Shown here one piece after another: positions 40,612 to 50,282 of a DNA stretch of 64,000 nucleotides. Each line of letters begins with the position of its first letter. Within the stretch, counting starts at the first letter, position 1. The notes under the pieces are model-generated. The model made no database searches and was not told where the DNA came from. It worked only from the letters and a program-made list of their open reading frames with translations. The position numbers and the translations under genes are program-made. Source of the DNA: FW021-bin31 sp964478125 (lineage in GTDB: Bacteria > Bacteroidota > Bacteroidia > Chitinophagales > Chitinophagaceae); contig CAYZGR010000002.1 in NCBI GenBank assembly GCA_964478125.1, positions 1 through 64,000 on the forward strand. The letters run 5' to 3'.

Positions 40612-43416
40612 TTATTTATCTGTTCCCGATAACATACCCGATCCCAGCCTGAATTGGTTGGCCGCCGCATCTTTTTCGTAGGGACTGGGCGGCATCGGTT
40701 CTGCTTTTCTACTGCTCCTGGCTGTAATGGAAAGCATTACCGGCGTAACGGCCTGCTGGTCAAGGAGCCAGACATCCGCACGCCCCTTCCAATCAGAGTT
40801 GCCATTCTTTGATCCTAAAGTAAACTTATACGTATGTGTACCGGAGACATTGTTTTTCAGCATGTAAGAATAAACGCTCCATACCCCTTTTTGGCGTTGC
40901 AGAGTAGCAGCTACTGCTTTTCCGTCTACCGATAATTTTCCATCAGGAAAAGGCTGTCCCATAGAAGCAGAATCGGGATGTAAAAAGACCACGAAACGAG
41001 GCAGTCGTATGTCTGACCCAAAGCGTACTTTAGCGGTCAGGGCGCTACCTGCAAAGTGCAGATCAGGTTGTTCAAAAGGAGTCGCTTGTGCCGGAGGGAT
41101 CTGAAGGTCCAACGGCATGGCTTTTTTACCGTTGATCGTTACTGACGCCACCTCTTCCGGGTTTAAAAATTTTGCCTTTCTCCCCCTTTTCAATACCTCT
41201 ATCTGATCTTTATTTCCTTCATGGCTTTTCACTCTAAAGGAAACACCAGCCAACAATGGACGTGCCGCAGAATCTAACGGGTATACTTCATAAATGGCAG
41301 ATTCGTAACCTTCTAAAGGGATACGGATGCTTGCACCGGCAGCATACAGATCCGGAGCGATCCAGTGATCAGGGTATACCCTTTCCAAAACAAGCGAGCG
41401 TGCTTCCGGGTCCATGCCATACGCCGGATCCAGTTTTACCTCAATATGCTGTTCTTTCATTTGAGGATTACGTAATGCAATCACTCCTTTGTTTCCTTTG
41501 TAATGAACATAACCATATGTTTCTCCTCTTGTCGGATCTCCACCGATCATAAAAGTATTGTTATTAATAACAGGAAAGCGATCTTCCGCCCATTTCAATG
41601 ATTTGCTTAATGCATTCCATTCTGCTGCATTCAGGAGGTCGGGAGAAATATACAATTCATACATCGTCACGCCGCGGCCAAAATAGAACATAGCATCATC
41701 GGTAAATTTGCTCAGGGGATCATCACTGCCTCCGATCTCATTCAACCTGCCTTTAATTATACCATGTGTCATCAGATTGGAAAGCGGAAACCATTGGTCC
41801 AGGTTATGGAAATCGTTGTACAATACCAGGTCCTTGTATGTCATAGATGCATCACGCTGGCTGTAGGAAGGAATGTCTGCAAACCCAAAATCTCCTCCCT
41901 GCATCCATATTTGATTGGCAAAGGTCATCCACCAGGGGCTGAGCCAGGTTCCCGAGGTAATATTCAAATAGGTTTTGGGATTTATTGCACGCACGGCACG
42001 TGCTTTTGCTATAAGCGAATCCAATATGGCCCTGCGGGAATAGATGCCGATCGGGTGGCCATGGGTGGGATTACTGCAGGAAAATTGCAAACCGTCCCAC
42101 TTGAAATACCCTACTCCCCCATTTTTCACCATATCGGTAGTTCTTTTCTGAAAAAGAGCGCTGTATTTCTTCCCCCCCAAACACATCATTGAATTCCTGC
42201 CATGACCAGTCACTTCATATCCATGATCCCGCATCCAACGAATGCGGTCCATACGAAAAGAATACCCCCCGGTAGGCCCGTACCAGATACCCAGGGAGGT
42301 ACCCAGTTTATCCAAAGCATCAGATATGGGTTTTAAACCATGAGGGAATGTTTTCCGATCTAATTTCCAATCGCTTTTGTGAATATCCCAGCCATCATCC
42401 AATACAAAGGCATTCAGGTGAATACCATAAGGCTCGATCATGTTTTTCCTGAATTGATTAATAATGGCCATGATGTTCTTCTCATTCATAACATGGTTTT
42501 GAGCCACATCCTTAAATGCGGGCGAACGCAGATCATACCAACTGTTGTAAAGCGCATAGGGCTCATTCTTCGTATAACGAATATCGGGCAAATATTTAAA
42601 GAACCAGTTCTTTATATAATGATCAGGGGCCAGGCCTTCCACCACCCATTTACTGCTCACCCATTGGTCTTTCACAATGGCACCCACAATTTCCTTACAT
42701 TTTAACACCGGCCTGCTTCCGGTTCTGCTCCTTATTGTTGTAGTGGCGGCGGGATACTCGATCCCGAAGAAAACCCCTCCATGAGTAAAGTCAACTGCGG
42801 CCGGCTGGCCAAAGGAACCTTTTTTTATTATCGTATAATGTTTCATTTTCCCTGATGAGATAGCTCCCTTCCGGGAGTACATCACATTCAACCAATTGGA
42901 CTCTTTTACCGTATCCCGGACAGCAATACGGCGCCTGCTATAGAATTTGCCGGGTAATAGCTGGTAAGATATGCGTAATTGTGTGGTATTCGCCCGATTG
43001 ACCGGATTAAAATATAATTCCAGCACCACTCCCCCTCCTTTTATCTTTTTAAATTCATAAGAATGATAACGAAAGGCTTTTTTGTCGAAAGAAATCTGAT
43101 TGTTGGCATTCAGCTGTCTTCCGGGCGCCGACCAGGCGGTCCACATCATATTTAATGAAAAGTTCCCATCCGTAAGAACATGGAAGGGCTGTTCGTTATA
43201 ATGAGCGTCCAACCATTTCTTCCTGCCGGTCAATTCATCTCCTTTTAGTATATCATTCCTGATCCATACTTCCTGTCTTACCTTATTATTTGATAAGAAG
43301 AAAGTCGTTGAACCCGCCCGCTCTTTAACAGCGGTCTGAACAGATTGCGCATAGAGAGCCGGAGACAGCAACAGGAAAACCATGGCTGTAAAAACAGAGG
43401 GTATGCTTTTAGACAT
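40612..43416 (-). CDS. Clan GH-D (GH27/GH36-like) glycosidase, secreted
   Basis: A protein of 934 residues with a signal peptide (MSKSIPSVFTAMVFLLL, cleaved after ALYAQ). An N-terminal beta-supersandwich-like region (about 30-290) precedes a (beta/alpha)8 barrel with FVLDDGWDIHKSDW and GYFKWDGLQF, the latter containing the clan D nucleophile (Asp441), and GGSDDPLSKF toward the barrel end. The last 300 residues form beta-rich modules, possibly carbohydrate binding. It probably releases alpha-galactosides or related sugars from glycans outside the inner membrane. The ORF starts 14 codons earlier; Met at 43416 begins the signal peptide. Confidence 0.8.
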   Translation of the reverse strand: MSKSIPSVFTAMVFLLLSPALYAQSVQTAVKERAGSTTFFLSNNKVRQEVWIRNDILKGDELTGRKKWLDAHYNEQPFHVLTDGNFSLNMMWTAWSAPGRQLNANNQISFDKKAFRYHSYEFKKIKGGGVVLELYFNPVNRANTTQLRISYQLLPGKFYSRRRIAVRDTVKESNWLNVMYSRKGAISSGKMKHYTIIKKGSFGQPAAVDFTHGGVFFGIEYPAATTTIRSRTGSRPVLKCKEIVGAIVKDQWVSSKWVVEGLAPDHYIKNWFFKYLPDIRYTKNEPYALYNSWYDLRSPAFKDVAQNHVMNEKNIMAIINQFRKNMIEPYGIHLNAFVLDDGWDIHKSDWKLDRKTFPHGLKPISDALDKLGTSLGIWYGPTGGYSFRMDRIRWMRDHGYEVTGHGRNSMMCLGGKKYSALFQKRTTDMVKNGGVGYFKWDGLQFSCSNPTHGHPIGIYSRRAILDSLIAKARAVRAINPKTYLNITSGTWLSPWWMTFANQIWMQGGDFGFADIPSYSQRDASMTYKDLVLYNDFHNLDQWFPLSNLMTHGIIKGRLNEIGGSDDPLSKFTDDAMFYFGRGVTMYELYISPDLLNAAEWNALSKSLKWAEDRFPVINNNTFMIGGDPTRGETYGYVHYKGNKGVIALRNPQMKEQHIEVKLDPAYGMDPEARSLVLERVYPDHWIAPDLYAAGASIRIPLEGYESAIYEVYPLDSAARPLLAGVSFRVKSHEGNKDQIEVLKRGRKAKFLNPEEVASVTINGKKAMPLDLQIPPAQATPFEQPDLHFAGSALTAKVRFGSDIRLPRFVVFLHPDSASMGQPFPDGKLSVDGKAVAATLQRQKGVWSVYSYMLKNNVSGTHTYKFTLGSKNGNSDWKGRADVWLLDQQAVTPVMLSITARSSRKAEPMPPSPYEKDAAANQFRLGSGMLSGTDK

Positions 43417-43608
43417 ATTTATTCTTTTAAAGTAAAAACAATCAGCGTACACTGACACTTACACGAGTAGTATTTATAGAAGGGCTACGGGGATACAAGG
43501 TACGACAAAAACCCTTTATCAGGAACAATATCCTTTAAACCATTAAAAATTTAATGCTAAGCTACTAAAACCGTTACCGTTTAGTATTTCTCCAAAAGCG
43601 AACATAAT

Positions 43609-45234
43609 TCATTTATGGATCTCAGAAGTTTCATGGAAGAGGATCTCGGGATGATTTTGCTTTTCCGTATTGAGAAACCATTCGGATTGGGCCAGATATA
43701 CCAGATGATCATCCTTATCTTCTACAATATTGGCCTGTTTAAACCGGATAAATTCATCCACCGCCTGCTTTTCACCAGTGATCCAACAAGCCTTATAATA
43801 AGGAAGCGAATTAAATTGACAAGAAGCGCCATACTCCTGTAACAACCGATACTGAATTACTTCAAATTGCAATTCACCCACACACCCTATAATCTTCCGG
43901 TTGCCGCCATGCTGGGTAAACAACTGTGCCACTCCTTCGTCCGTCAACTGCCGAATGCCCTTCTCAAGTTGCTTGGTTTTCATGGGATCTTTATTGATCA
44001 GTTCTTTGAAGAGCTCGGGAGAGAAACTGGGAATACCTGTAAAATAAAAGTCTTCTCCTTCCGTCAGGGTATCTCCGATCTTAAAATTTCCGGTATCAAA
44101 AAGGCCTACCACATCCCCGGGATAGGCTTCTTCCAACACATTCTTTTCTCTGGCCATAAAAGTGTATGGATTGCTGAAACGCAATTTTTTATTCAAACGG
44201 ACATGATGGTAAAAAGTATTGCGTTCAAATTTCCCGGAACACACCCTCAAAAAAGCCAGCCGGTCTCGATGGCGGGGATCCAGGTTAGCATGGATTTTAA
44301 AAACAAAGCCGCTAAATTTATTCTCCGCCACTTCTACCCTTCTCGTACTGGTATCGCGTCCTTGAGGAGGCGGGGCCACTTCAATAAAGATATCCAGCAG
44401 CTCTTTCACACCGAAATTGTGCAATGCACTTCCGAAAAAGACAGGGGCAAGTTTCCCTGCCAGATAATCCGTCTGATTCAATGGATCATAAACCCCCTCG
44501 ATTAATTCTACCTCTTCCTCCAATTGTTTCGCATCGGTTTCATCAAAAAAGGGTTTCAGGGCTTCCTCATTCAGCTCAGGCAAAGGAACTTCCTCCTGCT
44601 CCGTAATCTTTTTTCCGGGATCAAAAGGAATATAGGTCTTGTTATATAGATTATAAACCCCCTTAAAATCTTTACCCATGTTGACCGGCCAGGTAAGCGG
44701 CCTTAGTTGAATATTTAATTTTTCTTCCAGTTCATCCAGTAGGTCAAAAGGATATTGGCCGTCCCGGTCCATTTTATTAATAAAGATCATCACGGGAGTA
44801 TCCCGCATACGGCATACTTCCATAAGCCGGGCCGTTTGCTCCTCGACCCCCCTCATGTTATCAACAACCAAAACTACACTATCCACGGCTGTCAGGGTAC
44901 GATAGGTATCTTCTGCAAAATCCTTATGCCCGGGAGTGTCCAGCAAATTGATCAAAATATTCTCGTATTCAAAACTCATGACAGAGGTGGCTACGGAAAT
45001 GCCCCGCTGTCTTTCTATTTCCATAAAATCAGAAGTGGCTGTTTTTTTTATCTTATTGGACTTTACCGCACCTGCCGTTTGAATGGCTCCCCCGAATAAA
45101 AGTAATTTTTCCGTAAGCGTCGTCTTCCCTGCATCCGGATGCGAGATCACCGCGAAGGTTCGTCTTTTCTTTACTTCTTGTTGAAGCTTATGCTTTCCTG
45201 TAGTTTGATTCTCTGTTGTTGCAGCCTGGCTCAT
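43609..45234 (-). CDS. prfC: Peptide chain release factor 3
   Basis: A 541-residue translational GTPase that recycles RF1/RF2 from ribosomes. G1 is SHPDAGKTTLTEK (about 31-43), the switch region IERQRGISV, G3 DTPGHKDF and G4 NKMDRDG. The RF3-specific C-terminal region has FSGFVFKIHANLDPRHRDR and VGELQFEVIQYRL. The ORF runs to 45306, but MSQAATTENQ at 45234 fits the family length and leaves the promoter box outside. Monocistronic, divergent from the aminotransferase. Confidence 0.95.
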   Translation of the reverse strand: MSQAATTENQTTGKHKLQQEVKKRRTFAVISHPDAGKTTLTEKLLLFGGAIQTAGAVKSNKIKKTATSDFMEIERQRGISVATSVMSFEYENILINLLDTPGHKDFAEDTYRTLTAVDSVVLVVDNMRGVEEQTARLMEVCRMRDTPVMIFINKMDRDGQYPFDLLDELEEKLNIQLRPLTWPVNMGKDFKGVYNLYNKTYIPFDPGKKITEQEEVPLPELNEEALKPFFDETDAKQLEEEVELIEGVYDPLNQTDYLAGKLAPVFFGSALHNFGVKELLDIFIEVAPPPQGRDTSTRRVEVAENKFSGFVFKIHANLDPRHRDRLAFLRVCSGKFERNTFYHHVRLNKKLRFSNPYTFMAREKNVLEEAYPGDVVGLFDTGNFKIGDTLTEGEDFYFTGIPSFSPELFKELINKDPMKTKQLEKGIRQLTDEGVAQLFTQHGGNRKIIGCVGELQFEVIQYRLLQEYGASCQFNSLPYYKACWITGEKQAVDEFIRFKQANIVEDKDDHLVYLAQSEWFLNTEKQNHPEILFHETSEIHK

Positions 45235-45251
45235 AGTTTCCAATAAGGTTG

Positions 45252-45259
45252 CAAAGGTA
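45252..45259 (-). promoter_or_regulatory. -7 box of prfC
   Basis: Minus-strand TACCTTTG (45259-45252) lies 17 nt before the start at 45234 and fits TAnnTTTG. It supports the shorter start. No clear -33 box. Confidence 0.55.
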
Positions 45260-45510
45260 AGGTTTATAAGATTTAAGATAAAAACCCAAGGGATAGAAAA
45301 AAACACTTAAAGCCCCGGCCGCCTCCGACCAACAAAGCGGGACATCCAAATAGGATAGAGAACTCTGAACTCTCTTACTATAATTATAACCACTATACCG
45401 GAGTCGATAATGTATCATTTAATATATTTTTATAATAAAATGGCTAATTTGATATTTTTCTAATAATAACTAATTAAAATTGATTTTCTTCTAAAAAATT
45501 AAGAATTTTG

Positions 45511-45541
45511 TTTGTAATAAGTAAATATTAAAATACTTTTG
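45511..45541 (+). promoter_or_regulatory. Near-perfect Bacteroidota promoter of the aminotransferase gene
   Basis: TTTG (45511-45514), 19 nt, TACTTTTG (45534-45541) matches TTTG-N19-TAnnTTTG at every defined position. The start codon at 45561 is 19 nt downstream. This is the best promoter in the window. Confidence 0.8.
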
Positions 45542-45560
45542 CAAGGCAAAAAATACAATT

Positions 45561-46751
45561 ATGGAATTAGCAGAACGCGTCAATCGCATTGCAGAATCCC
45601 AGACACTGCGTATGTCCCGCCTGGCAAGAGAATTGAAGGCAGACGGTAAAGATGTAATAAGCCTCAGCCTGGGCGAGCCGGATTTTGATACGCCTGATCA
45701 TATCCGGGAAGCGGCCAAAAAAGCTATAGATGAAGGTTACACCCATTACACGCCGGTACCCGGTTATAAAGAACTCCTGGAAGCGATTAGCCACAAACTG
45801 GAACGGGATAACGGCCTGCATTATGCGCCTTCACAAATTGTCACCTCCACGGGGGCCAAACATAGCCTTATTAACGCAATCATGTGTACCGTAAACGCCG
45901 GAGATGAGGTGATCATTCCCACCCCCTACTGGGTTACCTATTCCGAACAGGTAAAGTTTGTTCAGGGGCGAGTGGTTACCCTTAAAGGGAAAGCGGAAAA
46001 TGATTATAAAATCACTCCGGAACAATTAGAGGCAGCCATCACGCCCAAAACCAAATTGTTCATGTTTTCATCTCCCTGCAATCCTTCCGGCTCAGTTTAC
46101 ACCAAAGAAGAGTTGTCAGGATTAAAAGATGTCTTTGAAAAACATCCGAATATCTGGGTTCTTTCAGATGAAATTTACGAATACATCAATTATTCGGGAA
46201 AACACGAAAGTATTGCTCAATTTGATTCCATAAAAGACCAGGTTATACTGGTAAATGGCTTGAGTAAAGGATATGCCATGACGGGATGGCGCCTGGGATA
46301 TATTGCAGCTCCCCTGCCTTTGGCTAAAGCCATAGGGAAAATACAGGGGCAGTTCACTTCCGGTACTTGCTCTATTACACAACGCGCCGCCCTCTATGCG
46401 CTGGAATCGGATTCACAGGCCACGAAAGACATGGTTGAACAGTTCCGTAACAGAAGAACTTTTATTCTAGAGGGTATACGCCAAATACCGGATATCAAAG
46501 TACACGACCCGCAAGGCGCATTTTATATCTTCCCTGACGTCAGCGCCTATTTCGGCAAAAGCTATGAAGGTGAAAAGATCAATAATGCAGATGACCTCTC
46601 CATGTATCTGCTGCAAAAAGGGTTGGTGGCTACGGTAACAGGTTCCGCTTTTGGGGAACCCAATTGTATTCGTATATCGTATGCCGCTTCCATTGATAAC
46701 ATCAGAGTAGCATTGAACCGGATAAAGGAGGCCCTGGCCCATCTCAAGTAA
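45561..46751 (+). CDS. Class I aspartate aminotransferase
   Basis: A 396-residue PLP enzyme of the aminotransferase I-gamma type. The PLP lysine is Lys236 in NGLSKGYAMTGWRLGY. SLSLGEPDFDTPDHI, TSTGAKHSL and SSPCNPSGSVY are the substrate/cofactor loops, and the C-terminal Arg in NCIRISYA anchors the alpha-carboxylate. It equilibrates aspartate and glutamate with their 2-oxo acids, linking the nitrogen block with the thr operon's aspartate supply. A strong terminator follows at once. Confidence 0.92.
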   Translation: MELAERVNRIAESQTLRMSRLARELKADGKDVISLSLGEPDFDTPDHIREAAKKAIDEGYTHYTPVPGYKELLEAISHKLERDNGLHYAPSQIVTSTGAKHSLINAIMCTVNAGDEVIIPTPYWVTYSEQVKFVQGRVVTLKGKAENDYKITPEQLEAAITPKTKLFMFSSPCNPSGSVYTKEELSGLKDVFEKHPNIWVLSDEIYEYINYSGKHESIAQFDSIKDQVILVNGLSKGYAMTGWRLGYIAAPLPLAKAIGKIQGQFTSGTCSITQRAALYALESDSQATKDMVEQFRNRRTFILEGIRQIPDIKVHDPQGAFYIFPDVSAYFGKSYEGEKINNADDLSMYLLQKGLVATVTGSAFGEPNCIRISYAASIDNIRVALNRIKEALAHLK

Positions 46752-46769
46752 GTTCATCCTTTTAAAGAT

Positions 46770-46811
46770 AAAAAGCCGCGAACGTTCTCTTTCCTTCGTT
46801 CGCGGCTTTTT
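46770..46811 (+). terminator. Intrinsic terminator behind the aminotransferase gene
   Basis: GCCGCGAACG pairs perfectly with CGTTCGCGGC across a 12-nt loop and is followed by TTTTT. Flanking A5 and T5 extend the stem, making it work in either direction. The next gene begins only 14 nt later. Confidence 0.9.
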
Positions 46812-46825
46812 CGTTTCTTTGCGAA

Positions 46826-47860
46826 ATGTATTCACTGACTAAGAAAATCCTTTTCTTGTGGCCTCCGGAAAAAGCGCATCATCTAACCATGCGGCTGCTC
46901 AGGACGATCACAAAAATACCCGCAGGCAAACAAATACTAAAAAAATGTTTTTGCTATACGCATCCTTCCTTAGAAAAGAATTTATGGGGCATTACTTTTC
47001 CCAATCCCGTCGGCCTCGCCGCAGGATTTGATAAAGACGCACGTTACCCAGACCTTCTGGAATATCTTGGATTCGGTTTTATAGAGATTGGTACCGTTAC
47101 TCCAAAGCCACAACCGGGCAATGATAAACCACGCTTATTCAGACTCCCGAATGATGAAGCGCTGATCAACAGAATGGGATTTAATAATGAAGGCGCGCAA
47201 GCGGCTGCTGAAAGATTAAAAAGAAGAAAAGGGAAAATCATCATTGGCGGAAATATCGGTAAAAATAAGAGCACACCCAATTCCAAAGCCATTGAAGATT
47301 ATGAAAAGGCCTTCTGGGCGCTAAAGAATGTGGTAGATTATTTTGTTGTGAATGTCAGCTCTCCCAACACGCCGGGGTTGCGCAGCCTTCAGGAAAAGGG
47401 ACCGTTGCAGGAACTGTTGACCCTCCTCCAAAAGCTTAATAAGGCACAATCCAAACCCCGGCCCTTATTGTTAAAAATAGCACCTGATTTAACGGATCAG
47501 CAACTGGACGACATTGTTGAGATTGTTCGAAACACGCAAATAAACGGCCTGATCGCTACCAATACCACTATTGACCGGTCAGATTTAACCACTCCCGAAA
47601 ATAAGGTAAACGCCTGCGGAAACGGGGGCTTAAGCGGCAGGCCTTTAAAGAAAAGGAGTACGGAAGTAATCCGTTATTTACATCAGAAAACAGGAGGGCA
47701 GGTTCCCATTATTGCCTCTGGCGGAATTTTCACTGCCGAAGATGCCAGGGAAAAATTAGCTGCCGGGGCTGCTCTCATTCAAGTATATACCGGATTTATC
47801 TACCGGGGACCCGAAATAGTAAAAAAGATCTGTAAAGGACTGACCGGAGGGTCAAATTGA
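46826..47860 (+). CDS. pyrD: Class 2 dihydroorotate dehydrogenase (quinone)
   Basis: A 344-residue FMN enzyme oxidising dihydroorotate to orotate with quinone. The N-terminal membrane segment (KKILFLWPPEKAHHLTMRLL) and the start of the barrel FPNPVGLAAGFDKDARYP identify class 2; the catalytic Ser is in VNVSSPNTPGL (178/179). FMN contacts include ATNTTIDRS and ASGGIFTAEDA. The gene begins 14 nt after the terminator stem and has no Shine-Dalgarno sequence. It ends directly against the convergent ClC gene. Confidence 0.95.
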   Translation: MYSLTKKILFLWPPEKAHHLTMRLLRTITKIPAGKQILKKCFCYTHPSLEKNLWGITFPNPVGLAAGFDKDARYPDLLEYLGFGFIEIGTVTPKPQPGNDKPRLFRLPNDEALINRMGFNNEGAQAAAERLKRRKGKIIIGGNIGKNKSTPNSKAIEDYEKAFWALKNVVDYFVVNVSSPNTPGLRSLQEKGPLQELLTLLQKLNKAQSKPRPLLLKIAPDLTDQQLDDIVEIVRNTQINGLIATNTTIDRSDLTTPENKVNACGNGGLSGRPLKKRSTEVIRYLHQKTGGQVPIIASGGIFTAEDAREKLAAGAALIQVYTGFIYRGPEIVKKICKGLTGGSN

Positions 47861-49156
47861 CTATTCTCTTAATAATTCCTTTTCTTTTCCAACCTGTGCG
47901 GCTATCAATGGCGATTTTGGCGCCAGGAAGAAACCGGTAAGGCTGGCGAAAAGGATCGGTATAAAATAGCCGAAACCGGTCAATGTTGCCACAAGAATAA
48001 TGGTGCTTAAGGGAGTCCGCGTAACACAGGAATTCACTGCTGCCATACAACAAACAACAGCCAGGCCGAGATCCTGGCCCGGAAATATTCTAAAGATGAT
48101 CATTCCCAACGTGGCGCCTATAAAAAACAAAGGAATGATAAAACCGCCCCTCCATCCGGAGGTAACGGTCAGGGACATACTAAATATTTTGACAATCATA
48201 ATAACGATCAGAATACTCATGGTCCAGGATCCGTGTAACAGATCAATCAATTCATAATGAGAAAAGAAACGCGTCACCGGGAGCTTCCATCCCAAAATCC
48301 CAAGAATAATACCGCTTAGTAAAGTTTGAACATAAAAAGGCAGCCGCGCTTTTTTAAAGGTCCTTTTCAGGGTCCTGAAAGTCCAGATAATGGCCCATCC
48401 CAATAGCGCCCCCGCTGCACCGTAAAGCATCGCCCAGAAGAAATCAAATACATGTGATTCTGTCCTCGGGAAAGGCAGTTCCCACACAGGGGCCAGTCCC
48501 ATTTTTGTGATCAGCTGGAAAATGATAAAACTGGTTCCACTGGCAACAAAGGCAGGAACAAGCGCCTGATAATATTCTATAACATGCTTGTGATGCATGA
48601 TCTCCAGAGCGAACAAGCTGCCTCCCAGCGGCGCTCCGAACATGGCCGTAAATCCTGTAGCCATTCCCGCAATACTCATGGAACGATAATCTTCCCCCCG
48701 GAGCTTCAATTTCTTGGCCATCCAGGAACCTATGGAACCTATAACCTGTACCATGGGCGCTTCCGGTCCCGCACTGCTGCCTGCCCCAATGCCAATAGCA
48801 GAAGTCACAATCATGGAAGGATTGTGCCGGGTATCCAGCCTGCCCCCGTTAAAACGAATATTATTCACCACAATTTCCATCTCTCCGGGATCTCCCCTGA
48901 AATGAATAATCAATCCGATTATCAGCCCTGCCGCTCCCATAATACCAATAATTTCCCAACCCGCTGTGAAAAGTTTGGTAATCTGCATCAGGTAGTCAAT
49001 GAGCATCCAGTACAAACCGGCCACAATACCCCCCACAACCCCAAGGCCCACCCACATAAAAAAGGATTTGGTAAATACAAAAGGGTTCAGGATCAATGGG
49101 GCATTGATCTGGTTTCGGAGATGTATCCATTTGCGTCTTCGGGAAAAGTCGGACAT
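47861..49156 (-). CDS. ClC-family chloride channel or antiporter
   Basis: A 431-residue membrane protein with about 10-12 spans. GSSAGPEAPMVQVIGSIGSW carries the selectivity helix with the gating glutamate of the GREGP-type motif. GGFIIPLFFIGATLG corresponds to the GxFxP anion-binding motif, and TRTPLSTIILVATLTGFGYF follows in the last helices. It exchanges chloride (or fluoride) with protons. No C-terminal CBS domains. Its stop abuts the pyrD stop on the opposite strand. Confidence 0.9.
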   Translation of the reverse strand: MSDFSRRRKWIHLRNQINAPLILNPFVFTKSFFMWVGLGVVGGIVAGLYWMLIDYLMQITKLFTAGWEIIGIMGAAGLIIGLIIHFRGDPGEMEIVVNNIRFNGGRLDTRHNPSMIVTSAIGIGAGSSAGPEAPMVQVIGSIGSWMAKKLKLRGEDYRSMSIAGMATGFTAMFGAPLGGSLFALEIMHHKHVIEYYQALVPAFVASGTSFIIFQLITKMGLAPVWELPFPRTESHVFDFFWAMLYGAAGALLGWAIIWTFRTLKRTFKKARLPFYVQTLLSGIILGILGWKLPVTRFFSHYELIDLLHGSWTMSILIVIMIVKIFSMSLTVTSGWRGGFIIPLFFIGATLGMIIFRIFPGQDLGLAVVCCMAAVNSCVTRTPLSTIILVATLTGFGYFIPILFASLTGFFLAPKSPLIAAQVGKEKELLRE

Positions 49157-49211
49157 ATATGCTTATAATATCAACAGACTTATAAATAGATTTCTCAGGG
49201 CTTAAGCGGTG

Positions 49212-49219
49212 CAAAGGTA
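49212..49219 (-). promoter_or_regulatory. -7 box of the ClC gene
   Basis: Minus-strand TACCTTTG (49219-49212) lies 56 nt before the start codon at 49156. Matches TAnnTTTG exactly; there is no good -33 box. Confidence 0.5.
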
Positions 49220-49279
49220 CATGAACACATGGAAAAAAACAGGCCCGCTCAAAAATTGATTTGCGTGAGAAATATCCTT

Positions 49280-49287
49280 TATATTTG
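49280..49287 (+). promoter_or_regulatory. -7 box of the threonine dehydrogenase gene
   Basis: TATATTTG lies 23 nt before the ATG at 49311. A TTTG at 49260-49263 is 16 nt upstream, a spacer somewhat shorter than usual. Back to back with the ClC promoter. Confidence 0.55.
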
Positions 49288-49310
49288 AGTTCTCAAAACC
49301 GACAAAAGAC

Positions 49311-50282
49311 ATGAGCAGCCGTAAAGATAGAATATTGATCATTGGCGCATGTGGCCAGATAGGAGTGGAATTAACCTTAACTCTGCGGAACATGTACGGT
49401 GCAGAAAATGTGATCGCTTCCGATCTCCGCAGTGAGCATCTTTTATTGAGAGGTACAGGCCCATACGTTACACTGGATGTGATGAATAAAGAGATGTTAC
49501 ATGTACTGATTATCCGCCACAACATTACGCAAATCTACCACATGGCCGCCATTCTTTCCGCCACAGGTGAAAAGAATCCCGGTCTGGCCTGGCATATCAA
49601 CATGCAAAGCCTGCTTCATGTATTGGAAGTAGCCAAAGAAGAAAGTATTCAAAAAGTGTATTGGCCCAGTTCCATCGCAGTCTTCGGGGATAATTCTCCA
49701 AAAACGAATACCCCACAGCATACGATCCTTGAGCCATCCACAGTTTACGGCATCAGTAAAAACGCCGGAGAACGCTGGTGCGAGTATTACTACAAGCATT
49801 TCAAAGTAGACGTTCGCAGTGTGCGTTATCCAGGACTTATCAGTTATAAATCCGCTCCCGGCGGGGGGACTACAGACTACGCGATAGAAATGTATAAAGA
49901 TGCAATAGAAGAAGGAACGTATACCAGTTACATTGCCCAAGACACTTACCTTCCCATGATGTATATGCCGGACGCCATCCGCGCTACCATCGAGCTAATG
50001 GAAGCGGATGCCGATAAAATAAAACTACACTCCTCTTATAATTTAGCAGCCTTGAGTTTTTCTCCAAAAGAATTAGTAAGAGAAATCCAAAAACACCTTC
50101 CGGATTTTTCCATTTGCTACAAACCGGATTACAGACAGGAAATTGCCAACAGCTGGCCGGCCAGTATAGATGATAGTCAGGCACGCAGCGACTGGGGATG
50201 GAAACATGAATACAACCTGGAGACGCTAACAACCGATATGCTGAAAAATTTAAAAGAACAGTATAAGGCTCCTTCTGATTAA
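49311..50282 (+). CDS. SDR-type L-threonine 3-dehydrogenase
   Basis: The 323-residue extended SDR matches the short-chain threonine dehydrogenases rather than the zinc-dependent Tdh. GACGQIG (residues 12-18) is the NAD loop, SSIAVFG gives the active-site Ser, and Tyr146/Lys150 in YGISK are the catalytic pair. PGLISYKSAPGGGTTDYA and YLPMMYMPDAIRA are characteristic. It oxidises threonine to 2-amino-3-oxobutyrate, the catabolic counterpart of the thrABC operon. It overlaps the convergent dacB by 4 nt. Confidence 0.88.
   Translation: MSSRKDRILIIGACGQIGVELTLTLRNMYGAENVIASDLRSEHLLLRGTGPYVTLDVMNKEMLHVLIIRHNITQIYHMAAILSATGEKNPGLAWHINMQSLLHVLEVAKEESIQKVYWPSSIAVFGDNSPKTNTPQHTILEPSTVYGISKNAGERWCEYYYKHFKVDVRSVRYPGLISYKSAPGGGTTDYAIEMYKDAIEEGTYTSYIAQDTYLPMMYMPDAIRATIELMEADADKIKLHSSYNLAALSFSPKELVREIQKHLPDFSICYKPDYRQEIANSWPASIDDSQARSDWGWKHEYNLETLTTDMLKNLKEQYKAPSD

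Noticed and set aside
43563..43584. Short palindrome around ACCGTTACCG downstream of prfC
   Set aside because: It resembles a LacI-type operator but no LacI gene or target is near; it is more likely part of the 3' region.
45235..45306. N-terminal extension of prfC
   Set aside because: It includes the -7 promoter box and adds hydrophobic residues not found in RF3.
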